From NCBI GenBank assembly GCA_023268615.1, contig JALQUC010000036.1:1-38401 (forward strand): 38,401 nt of DNA, given 5' to 3'. Source of the DNA: Candidatus Altimarinota bacterium. Its GTDB lineage: Bacteria > Patescibacteriota > Gracilibacteria > BD1-5 > JAGOOR01. The notes under the pieces are model-generated. The model saw nothing but the letters and a program-made list of their open reading frames with translations, did not search any database and was not told where the DNA came from. Below are positions 8,786 to 17,032 of the stretch, one piece after another (position 1 is the first letter of the stretch; the number at the start of each line of letters is the position of its first letter). A program made the position numbers and the translations under genes.

Positions 8786-9505
8786 ATGACTGACATTTTT
8801 TCTCAACTTCCTCAAGTACTTCTCGGACTCGGTATCGTGCCGGAGGATATCTCACTGTATCAGACCGCATGTATTCATCGGTCTTTTCTCAACGAATCTC
8901 CCCGTGATATAACAGCGCATAATGAACGACTCGAATTCCTCTGAGATGCCGCTCTCGAGCTCGCGATGACACATCTCATCTACACCACCTATCCTGATCG
9001 TGAAGAGGGTTGGATGACAGATTTGCGCAGTGGTTATGTCCGTGGTACTCATCTGGCTGCCATTGCTCAGGATTATTGATTTGCTGATATCATTCTCATG
9101 TCTCAGGGTGAGAGAAATGCTGGGGGTGCACAGAATCTCAATATCCTCGCTGACACATTTGAAGCGATACTCGGAGCACTCTATATCGATCAAGGTTTTG
9201 ATGCTGTTTTCCGAGTAGTTCGTGATATCGTATTTGCTTCTGAACGGGTCAAAACTGAGTCAAAAGATCCGAAATCTCGACTCCAGGAAACGATACAAGA
9301 GCATATCAATGCGACACCTCTCTATACTGTTCTCTCCGAAGAAGGCAAAGATCATGCAAAAGTATTCACAATATCAGCTTCTATATGAGGGGTGACTATT
9401 GGCACAGGTGTGGGTACAAATAAGAAACTCGCACAAGAGGCTGCGGCAATCGATGCTCTCCGGCAAAAGGATACCTGGGAATATCTCCTCCAAGCGGAAA
9501 AGTAG
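8786..9505 (+). CDS. rnc: Ribonuclease III
   Basis: This is a 239-residue RNase III with three UGA codons. The catalytic signature reads NERLEFL[UGA]DAALEL; the UGA at 8942-8944 stands exactly at the invariant glycine, one of the best proofs of the code. Later motifs are LRSGYVRGTHLAAIAQDYGF, then GGAQNLNILADTFEAILGAL with YIDQGF (metal-binding D and E). A C-terminal double-stranded-RNA-binding domain runs from about residue 163 (DPKSRLQETIQEH ... GTGVGTNKKLAQEAAAIDAL). It processes rRNA precursors and structured RNAs. The ATG begins right after the nusB stop; the stop is TAG. Confidence 0.96.
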
Positions 9506-9519
9506 AGTGTGATTTTCCT

Positions 9520-9547
9520 TTGACTTCCGTACAAATATTCGTATATA
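9520..9547 (+). promoter_or_regulatory. Promoter upstream of the sigma-like regulator
   Basis: TTGACT (9520-9525) and TATATA (9542-9547) are spaced 16 bp, close to consensus. The predicted leader before the ATG at 9584 is about 30 bases. Confidence 0.6.
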
Positions 9548-9583
9548 TACATAGAACGATTTTTAATTCTTCCTTCCAAATAT

Positions 9584-10639
9584 ATGGTCGCCATTACCGC
9601 TTCAAATATCCAGTCAGCGTTTGAGACTCTTCTCTCTCAGCTCAGTGATAAGGAATCCTATGTTATCACACACCGTATCGGGCTCTATGGACACAAAGAA
9701 ACACTTCAGGAAATAGGCGATAATTATGGCATCACACGAGAGAGAGTCAGACAGATAGAGGACAAAGGCGTCAAAAGTATCGGGAGCATGATCAAGAGTA
9801 CCCCACTCGCTGATATCCAGTGAATGGCAGCTCGCATCCTCCACGAGAACAATGGTATCATGTCTCGAGATGCTCTCGTATCAGCTCTCATAAAGGAGCT
9901 CGGTATGGCAGGATCTATCAACAAAGGTATGATGGAGGTCATTCTTCAGGCTGATTTTGACATGCAGAAGAGCAAGCCTCGTCTCAATACTGTTACCTAT
10001 TTCCACGAACCACAAATCACTCGTAAATCTATCGAAGCTGTTCACTCTGAAGCAGTCAAGATTCTCAAGAAACGACGCGATGTCATCGAACAGGATGGTC
10101 TCTACGAGAAAATCCTCGAGACACACAAATCACAATTTCCTTTCCTCAACACAGCACTCATCGATGCTATCATGGATGTATTTCTCGATGTCGTGAAGGG
10201 TGAGAAAATCATGATCGGACTCGCGAGCTGGCATATCCTCAATCCAAAGACACTCAAGGACAAGGCTATCTACATCTTCAAAAAGACTAACAAGCCACTT
10301 CACTTCCTCGAACTCGCAAACTCTATCTCTGGTCATTTTAGCACCAAGGTAAAAGTAAATACTGTTCACAACGAGCTCATCCGTAACAACGAATTCGTCC
10401 TCATCGGTCGAGGTATCTACGCACTCAAGGCATGGGGCTACACTTCTGGTACTGTACAGGATGTTATCCTCGAAATCTTTAACCAGATCAAAAAACCTAT
10501 GAGTTCTGACGATATCACTGCAGAAGTACTCAAGACTCGTATCGTCAAATCAAATACTATCTACATGAATCTCCAGAATAAAAAAATATTTGAACGAGTC
10601 GGACGAAATCTCTACCAGCCAAAAGGCATGAAGAAATAA
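9584..10639 (+). CDS. Sigma-region-4 / winged-helix fusion regulator
   Basis: The protein has 351 residues with one UGA (9821-9823). Residues about 25-70 (YVITHRIGLYGHKETLQEIG, YGITRERVRQIEDKGVKSI) are a sigma-70 region 4 helix-turn-helix that would contact a -35 element. No region 2 is present, so it is not a complete sigma factor. The middle is helical. The C-terminal ~140 residues contain repeats such as KPLHFLELANSISGHFSTKV ... NTVHNELIRNNEFVLIGRGI and PMSSDDITAEVLKTRIVKSN, resembling HARE-HTH winged helices as in RpoE/delta subunits. It probably modulates RNA polymerase. It has its own promoter and is followed by a strong terminator. CTC/ATC-rich codon use marks it as a core gene. Confidence 0.75.
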
Positions 10640-10653
10640 TATTTCACTTATAA

Positions 10654-10683
10654 AAAAATCCCTCTGAATTCAGAGGGATTTTT
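10654..10683. terminator. Bidirectional intrinsic terminator
   Basis: The perfect palindrome has 15-base arms: AAAAATCCCTCTGAA and TTCAGAGGGATTTTT. The A/T flanks supply a T-tract on either strand. It lies between the regulator (plus) and the pilin operon (minus) and can terminate both. Confidence 0.9.
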
Positions 10684-10696
10684 ATTTGAGAATTCC

Positions 10697-11560
10697 TTAG
10701 ATACCCTGTATCAATGGTATGAGTTCGATGATACGGGAGTGGTAGGTCGTATTTGGTGAGATGCCATCAGCGACGATGACAGCATTGAGGTCGGGGATAT
10801 CCGTGGAGACAGAAAATGATACAGGGATGATCATCGGTGCTGTGTCGGTGAGACTGAGCTTGAGCGAGCAGGTCCCAGAGAGACAGTTATTTGCCCCAAT
10901 AAAACTACCCAGAGATCCCCCGCTATTATTTGTGATATCTGCAATATTGAGTCCATCGAGAGAGGTTACTGGACCTTTATTTCCGAAAAATGGTGGTACA
11001 GGATTCGTGCTATTATCATTATATACGAACTCAATTCCTACAGTCTTTGATGCTGTATCTTCTCCCTCAGTCATTTCCATACTAAAGGGTGTTGTTCCTG
11101 TATCTCTATTTGTTAGATCAAATAACAGTCCACTAAAGGTCGTCAGTATATGAAAATCAGGATTTTTCTGACTGGTACCGAATTTCTGAGGTTCTGTATC
11201 GTCATCGAAGAGTTTTATTTTTAATGGAAGATGGGTGTTTTCAGACACGATAACATAGGTACCAGGATTTTCACTTGTTATCTCTGGTGGAGTGAGGGAG
11301 AGGATTTCACCTGAATCAGGACTTATTCGTCACTCTGTATCTACATTTGTTCGCTCAATAGGAAATTCTCTTTTTGCGAGCTCTATCTGACTCTTTGCTG
11401 TATAGTAGGATTGGACAGAGTCCTGGAGTCCTCGTATCTGTCGTGAGTAGGGAATGATTCTCTCCAGCAGTATCATCGCAAAGAGCAAGACTACACTTGT
11501 AATCATAATTGTCACCAGGAGTGCTGATCCTCTTTCGCGGTGTGAATTATTTTTTCCCAT
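10697..11560 (-). CDS. Type IV pilus assembly PilX-like protein
   Basis: This 287-residue protein with one UGA begins with a short basic leader and a hydrophobic helix, RGSALLVTIMITSVVLLFAM. That is the N-terminus of PilX/PulK-type pilus tip proteins (.GsaLl......l..l). The rest is a beta-rich extracellular domain with two cysteines (NNCLSGTCSL) that could form a disulfide. It follows the PilW-like gene by 3 bases on the same strand and ends at the shared terminator. Minor pilins of this class form the tip that primes pilus growth. Exact orthology cannot be set by eye. Confidence 0.7.
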
Positions 11561-11563
11561 ATT

Positions 11564-12658
11564 TTAGAGTGTATCGAGGTCAAAAGATGTTGTCAGGAGT
11601 CGAGGAGTGTTTTCTGATGCATCCAATAATCCTCTCGCGAGCGTCCCCTCAGAGAGCTGTACTTCGAGATGTATCTGAATCATGGGTGAGAGTGCTTCTT
11701 CGCCTGCACCAGCCATCTGTCCAGGGATTTTGAGAGGTCGAGGGAGGAATCCAGCACGCACGATATTCATCTTAGGAGAGCTGATGTCTGCCCACACGAG
11801 AGAGTTTGCTGCTCAGGCTATGTCTGCTTCATCACTGATGACACTACAGGCATCTTCTCATCCTCCGAAATCTCTGTGTGGTACCCATGCATCTATAGTT
11901 CCATCTCCTCCTGTGGGAAGAGTATCACAGCTCACCAGACGGGTCATCTGAATCTTTCAGAGACATCCAGCGAGACTTGTTTCTGGATTACAAACAGGGG
12001 TTGATTTGTCGGGGTCTTGGATAAAGACATGTCGAAAGTAGGTTCGCTCAAAACTATTATCCGGGAGTTTTTTTATCAAATAGAGGTCACTGATTCATGA
12101 TTCTCTCAGTTCTGTATTGTCTGTTGGGAAAATAGGTGGGAGCTTCATAGGAGTCGGAAATCCAGCGCCAGATCCATAATTGAGTCCGAGTGTCGCATAC
12201 TGTCCATAGGCCATATCTTGGTCTGCGAGAGACTCATTAAATATGGGATTTACCTTGGTATGAGAGAGAGAATTTCCTTCTAAGCATGCCTCACCTTCTG
12301 CACCACTCTCGATACCACAATAATACATATCGGGACGACCAGTATTGTCACCGTTTCCATATTTTGATTCTCGTGAATAAGTCCAGCCATTGTCTCCTAG
12401 AGATTTCTCATAACCGAGTATTCTGCGATTGAAATATTCTTCGTAGTCGATAGTGCCTCACGCGCGGATGAGAGAGGAGAGTTTCTCATTGAGATAAAAC
12501 AGATTTCTCTGGATATTAATCGATCCAGAGAGTCGTACCTGGCTCCTGAGAATCCCCTGAAATGCCGCAAACGCTGAACTCAAGAGGATACCAGAAAGCA
12601 CCACAGAAACGAGGACTTCTATGAGGGTAAAACCAGCATGTTTTGGTCTGTGTATCAC
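11564..12658 (-). CDS. Type IV prepilin, PilW-like
   Basis: Five UGA codons, all read as Gly, join this into 364 residues. The start is GTG (12656-12658). The N-terminus MIHRPKHAGFTLIEVLVSVV has a basic leader, the Gly-Phe prepilin-peptidase site and Glu at +5, then a hydrophobic helix: a class III/N-methylation prepilin. The remainder is an exported domain with several cysteines (YYCGIESGAEGEACLEG; TPVCNPETSLAGCL; VSCDTL; DACSVI). Length and N-terminus fit PilW-type minor pilins. It begins directly after the stop of the small membrane gene and is 3 bases from the PilX-like gene, making one operon. Confidence 0.82.
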
Positions 12659-12922
12659 TTATTTTTTTGGATAAAATACAACCTGTATCAGTGTCGCGAG
12701 GCTTCTCCCAATCTGAATCGACCGAGGGAATTTCCAGAACCTCCGTGGTCCGCTCACAGCTATCCAGTGCCCTATCTGTACAATTCTCCTGGATTTGAGT
12801 GGGCTCATCTGTCCCGAGAGGAGAGAAGAAGCTCATTTTATAGTTCCCTCGTAGATGAGACAAATTCCCTGCCAGAGGAGGAGGATGATCACGAAGAGAG
12901 TATTTGGTCGTTTATTTCACAT
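12659..12922 (-). CDS. Small membrane protein heading the pilin operon
   Basis: This 87-residue frame is interrupted by UGA twice, including its second codon, and so is hidden under the standard code. It reads MGNKRPNTLFVIILLLWQGI then CLIYEGTIKGASSLLSGQ, followed by a basic stretch (KSRRIVQIGHWIAVSGPRRF) and ends VVFYPKK before TAA. Codon use (CTC, ATC) matches local genes, and its stop abuts the GTG of the prepilin gene. It has one hydrophobic segment near the N-terminus. An overlapping frame-2 reading exists but has poorer codon use. It could be a degenerate minor pilin (PilV-like position). I do not recognise a family. Confidence 0.55.
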
Positions 12923-12930
12923 CTTTCATA

Positions 12931-12959
12931 AGTATACGCTCAAACTTTTTGGTAGTCAA
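12931..12959 (-). promoter_or_regulatory. Strong promoter of the pilin operon
   Basis: On the minus strand TTGACT (12954-12959) and TATACT (12931-12936) are separated by exactly 17 bp. The ATG of the small membrane gene begins 8 bases past the -10, so the mRNA should be leaderless. Confidence 0.75.
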
Positions 12960-12969
12960 TGTATTCCTC

Positions 12970-12997
12970 TTTACTCTTCTAGCCTTATCAGTATAAA
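12970..12997 (+). promoter_or_regulatory. Candidate promoter for the membrane-protein gene
   Basis: TTTACT (12970-12975) and TATAAA (12992-12997) are spaced 16 bp, divergent from the pilin promoter. The ATG at 13009 is only 11 bases past the -10. Confidence 0.4.
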
Positions 12998-13008
12998 TTC
13001 GCCCATAT

Positions 13009-13632
13009 ATGTCACCATACACCCCTTTTCGTTCTCGTCGCTGAATTCATCATTTTCTCCCTATACGCCTCCTCGAAAATGTCTGGTTCTTTTTTTCCAA
13101 GTCATCGTGGGGTATGAAAATCGTCCTCACGGGGGTTGTCAGTATCTTTGTTGGACTTTTTTTCCCGTGGATTCAGATAGGTCCTACGACTCATTTGGGG
13201 GCTTTTTCTCTCCTGTGTGGCGGTGTTGGTTGGTGGATTAGTATTCTCTTGTTGGGTGTTCTCATACAGCTTTTTTCGTATGATCTGAGTCAGAAAATCC
13301 AGAAATCTTGGCACATCAATCTCGATCCAAAAATTCTCTATGTCCGTGTTTGAATTATCATTCTCGTCATGACCCTCATTATCAGTGTCTCACTCACAGG
13401 TGCGGCTAGGACAGTCAATCAGGATATCAGTATGACGCTCAATGTATCATGATTGGTTCTCACTCTCATGGGTGCTATCTTGCTCTGTATTGGTGGTATT
13501 GTCGTCCGGAAAAAAGAAGAAAAAGATGCTTACAAACATGTTTTTGTCCAAGGCGTCGAAAACGAAGATACTGACAGCTACAAAAAAATTCTCGGAGAAA
13601 CAGAAGAGGGAAATATGAAATTGCCGATATAA
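13009..13632 (+). CDS. Four-helix integral membrane protein, unknown
   Basis: Three UGA codons are read as Gly to give 207 residues. A basic cytoplasmic N-terminus (MSPYTPFRSRRGIHHFLPIR) precedes about four membrane segments: KIVLTGVVSIFVGLFFPW, the helix around WWISILLLGVLIQLF, ILYVRVGIIILVMTLIISVS, and NVSGLVLTLMGAILLCIGGI. An acidic C-terminal tail ends GETEEGNMKLPI. I do not recognise a family; it resembles generic small CPR membrane proteins. It is divergent from the pilin operon and upstream of infB; a hairpin separates it from infB. Confidence 0.7.
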
Positions 13633-13676
13633 TTGACCAAAACGCTTTGACTTTTGATACTTTTTTTATACTCTAT

Positions 13677-13702
13677 GCCCTATAATTTTATAGGGCTTTT
13701 TT
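13677..13702 (+). terminator. Intrinsic terminator/attenuator touching the infB start codon
   Basis: GCCCTATA, an ATTT loop and TATAGGGC are followed by six T and then directly by the infB ATG (13703). It can end transcripts from the upstream gene, or attenuate infB; a -10-like TATACT lies just before it (13667-13672). Confidence 0.65.
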
Positions 13703-16117
13703 ATGGTGCAACCAACCTCCGGAGATGATTATTATGCAAAGATTGGACCCAGTACGACTCAGTCGGATACTGGGACTGAGAAGAAAAAAATCAAAATAGT
13801 TGCAAAGAAAGTAGTTTCTCAACAACCAGAAAAGGCTGCACCTGCGCCTGTATCTGAACCTGAGGAATATGATACAAAGCAGGCAGTACTCGATAACAAT
13901 GATCCACCATATTCTCCTCGGTCTGCGTCACTTCCTGAAGGTGGTAAGTTAGATCTGGGGTCAAAATTTGTTAGTCGGCCAGCAGTTGTGTTTCATTCTC
14001 ATCAGAATCGTTCTGCACTTCCAGGAGGTCAGCGATCTGCATCAACGGCAGCACCTGGAGCTCGACCATCATTTAATCGGCCATCAGGTGGTGCTCCTCG
14101 TCCTGGATGAGCAACTTCATCGTCTCGCCCTGGACAGCCATCACGACCAGGAGCTCCAAAAGGGAATTTTCGCAAGCCTGATGCACCCAAGAAAAATTTC
14201 AAGACAACCAAAAGAGGTACAAAACACAAGCTCTCATTCCTCGCACCAACAGAGAAGGATGATGATACTTTCCGTCGTCAGAAGAGTATAGGAGGAGAAA
14301 AACAAGCAAAAAATGTAGATGATATCCGACAGACACTCGTCGATCGTTCTGGTCAAGAAGTCGAAATTGGAGATTTTCTCACGGTCAAAGAATTCTCAGA
14401 CAAGATAGGTATTTCTCTGGCACGAATCATCGGAGAGCTGATGAAAAACGGCATCGTCGTCAATATCAATTCTCAGATTGATTTTGACACTTGTTTTCTC
14501 ATCGCTGAATGATTCAATATCAAGGTCAAAAAAACTCACTCAACTGACTCAAGCATTACTGACCTCCTCGATGGAAACATCGATGCACTTCTCGCGACAG
14601 ATGACGCAGCGGAGATGGTCACTCGTCCACCAATTATATCAGTCATGGGTCATGTCGATCATGGTAAAACCTCTATTCTCGATTCTATTCGCAAGACTGA
14701 TGTTGCTGCAGGCGAGGCGGGAGGTATTACACAAAAAATTGGCGCCTATCAGATTACAAAAAATGGTAGACAGATTACCTTTCTCGATACTCCTGGTCAT
14801 GAGGCCTTTGCTCTCATGCGTTCTCGTGGTGCGAGACTCACGGATATCATCATCCTCGTCGTCGCTGCTGATGAAGGACTCAAGCCCCAGACTATTGAAT
14901 CTATCAATCTCGCCAAGGAAACAGAGGTCCCGGTCGTCGTGGCTATCAACAAGATGGACAAACCAGGTGCTGATATCGATATGGTAAAACGAGCACTCGC
15001 TGAACATGAACTCACACCAGATGATTGGGGTGGAGAGACTATCTGTGTCCCATGTTCTGCAAAAACTGGACAGGGCATCGATACACTCCTCGAGATGGTT
15101 CTCCTCGTCTCTGACATGAAACAACTCAAATCACATCCTACTCGACCCGGTGTCGGTACTGTCATCGAATCACATCTCGATCCAGGACAGGGTGTCATCG
15201 CAAATATCCTCGTCAATGCTGGAGTATTTAATCGTGGAGATGCAGTCTTCTGTGGTTCTGCGTGTGGTAAAATCCGCACCATGAAGGACTCTACTGGTAA
15301 AAATATCTCCGAGGCAACCTCGAGTATGCCAGTCCAGATTACTGGTCTCGATGAAGTGCCAGAAGGTGGCCAAATCATGCAAGTCTTCCCAACACTCGAA
15401 GCAGCTCGTGAAAAAGCTCAGGCATTTAAACTCGCATCATCGAGTAAGAGCGTCAACAAATTTGAAAATGCATCGCTCATGAATCTCATGGGTAAACTCA
15501 AAACAGGTACGCTTCAACACCTCAAGATCGTCCTCAAATCGGACTCAAATGGTTCTCTCGAGGCTCTCAAATCATCTCTCCAGAAAATCACTGCCAAAGA
15601 TGTCGCTGTCAAAATCATTCACGCTGGTGTCGGTGCTGTCAGTGAATCTGATGTCCTCATGGCAGGTACGAGTGGAGCCTTGCTCGTCGCATTTAATGTT
15701 CCTGTCGTGAGCAGCGCTACTGATCTCCTCTCAAAATCAGAAATTGAATTTATCTCTGACAAGGTCATCTACCGAATCATTGAGAAAGTCGAGAGTATCG
15801 CGACGGGTATGATCGATATCAAGTACGATCAGGTATTGGTTGGAGAAGGAAAAGCTCTCAAGATATTTTATACTGGTGAAAAAATGCAGATTGTTGGTCT
15901 CTCTGTGACTATGGGAAATATTCAGAAAAATGCTCAGCTCAAGATCATCCGTAATGAGCGAGTCGCAGGATCAGGAAAAGTCGAAAATCTCAAAGAAGGT
16001 GTCTACGAAGTGAATCAAGTCGAAGAAGGCAAGGAGTGTGGTATCCAGTACAAGGGTGATGTCCGTGTCGAAGTTGGCGATGCACTCGAGTTTTATATGA
16101 CCGTAGAACGAAAATAA
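13703..16117 (+). CDS. infB: Translation initiation factor IF-2
   Basis: The gene encodes 804 residues once two UGA codons (14108-14110, 14510-14512) are read as Gly. A low-complexity Pro/Ala/Arg N-terminus leads to an IF2_N module (DFLTVKEFSDKIGISLARII ... FLIAEGFNIKV). The GTPase domain has GHVDHGKTS (G1), DTPGHEAF (G3), NKMDKPGA (G4) and SAKTGQGID (G5). Domains II, III (LKSDSNGSLEALKSSLQKI) and IV (MQIVGLSVTMGNIQKNAQLK) are intact to the C-terminus. IF-2 brings fMet-tRNA to the ribosome. An in-frame TAG at 13691 fixes the start at 13703 or later. UGA use is very low (2 in about 800 codons). Confidence 0.97.
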
Positions 16118-16118
16118 T

Positions 16119-17024
16119 ATGAATTTCTCCTTTCTCTGGATCATCTTTGCAGGTATTGCGTGGGGTCTCGATGGGCTCCTTCGTTCACAGATTGCTGGCG
16201 TTTCACCGCTTACTATTGTCACGGTCGAACACGCAATAGGATTTGTGATTCTCGCTGTTATTGGGATGAATCATTTTCGATTTCCCAAGCTCTCTACGAA
16301 GGCTTGGTTTGCACTCCTCGGTGTCGCGCTCTTCTCAGGACTTATAGGGACTTATGCCTTTACTTGGGCGATGGCCAATGTGCACTATAGTTCATTTGGT
16401 GTCTTGTTCCTTCTTCTCAAATTGCAGCCACTTTTTGCTATTCTAGCGGCACTCATCTTCCTCGGAGAAAGACCAAAAAAGAGCTTTTATCCGCTTGCTA
16501 TCCTCGCTATTATTTCCGCGTATTTCCTCAGTTTTGGTAAAAGTGGTCTCTCACTTCCTGCTCTCGGTGATGACACGACTCGTGCGGTTCTCGCCGGTCT
16601 CATCGCAGCATTGTGTTGGGGCTCTGCAACTGTTTTCTCAAAATACCTCTCAGGACAAGGCTACAAAGCTCGTACTATGACAGCTTTCCGTCTCGGTCTC
16701 GTGGCTATTCTCGGAGTTATTGCTCTGGGTATTATGAATTTATTGGGTGTTGGTGATGCTCTTTCTCTCCCTACCGATCCTTCATCATTCTTGCTCATCG
16801 TCACAGGCGTGGCACTTCTCTCGGGTGTCCTGGGTACGACGATGTATTACCGAGGCATCAAGCATACACATGCGACACAGGCAAGTATCTTTGAACTCGC
16901 TTTTCCTATCACAGGATTTATCATCGACATATTTGTCCAACATAAAACTCCTGATACTTTCCAGATAGCAGGTGGTATATTCCTCGTTATTGTGATGATA
17001 TTTGTTGCGAGGACGAAGAAATAA
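16119..17024 (+). CDS. EamA/DMT-family transporter
   Basis: This 301-residue protein has about ten membrane helices in two EamA repeats. The first spans residues 1-135 (FLWIIFAGIAWGLDGLLRSQ ... YAFTWAMANVHYSSFGVLFL with LKLQPLFAILAALIFLGERP). The second runs from about 150 to the end (VLAGLIAALCWGSATVFSKY ... TTMYYRGIKHTHATQASIFE). The QPLFAILAALIFLGERP box is typical of DMT exporters of amino acids or metabolites. The substrate cannot be read from sequence. It starts one base after the infB stop, so it is co-transcribed. There is no UGA. Confidence 0.9.
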   Translation: MNFSFLWIIFAGIAWGLDGLLRSQIAGVSPLTIVTVEHAIGFVILAVIGMNHFRFPKLSTKAWFALLGVALFSGLIGTYAFTWAMANVHYSSFGVLFLLLKLQPLFAILAALIFLGERPKKSFYPLAILAIISAYFLSFGKSGLSLPALGDDTTRAVLAGLIAALCWGSATVFSKYLSGQGYKARTMTAFRLGLVAILGVIALGIMNLLGVGDALSLPTDPSSFLLIVTGVALLSGVLGTTMYYRGIKHTHATQASIFELAFPITGFIIDIFVQHKTPDTFQIAGGIFLVIVMIFVARTKK

Positions 17025-17032
17025 TTGTTCAC

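Noticed and set aside
12516-12863. Alternative minus-strand frame overlapping the prepilin start
   Set aside because: Atypical codon use and overlap with two better-supported frames of the pilin operon.
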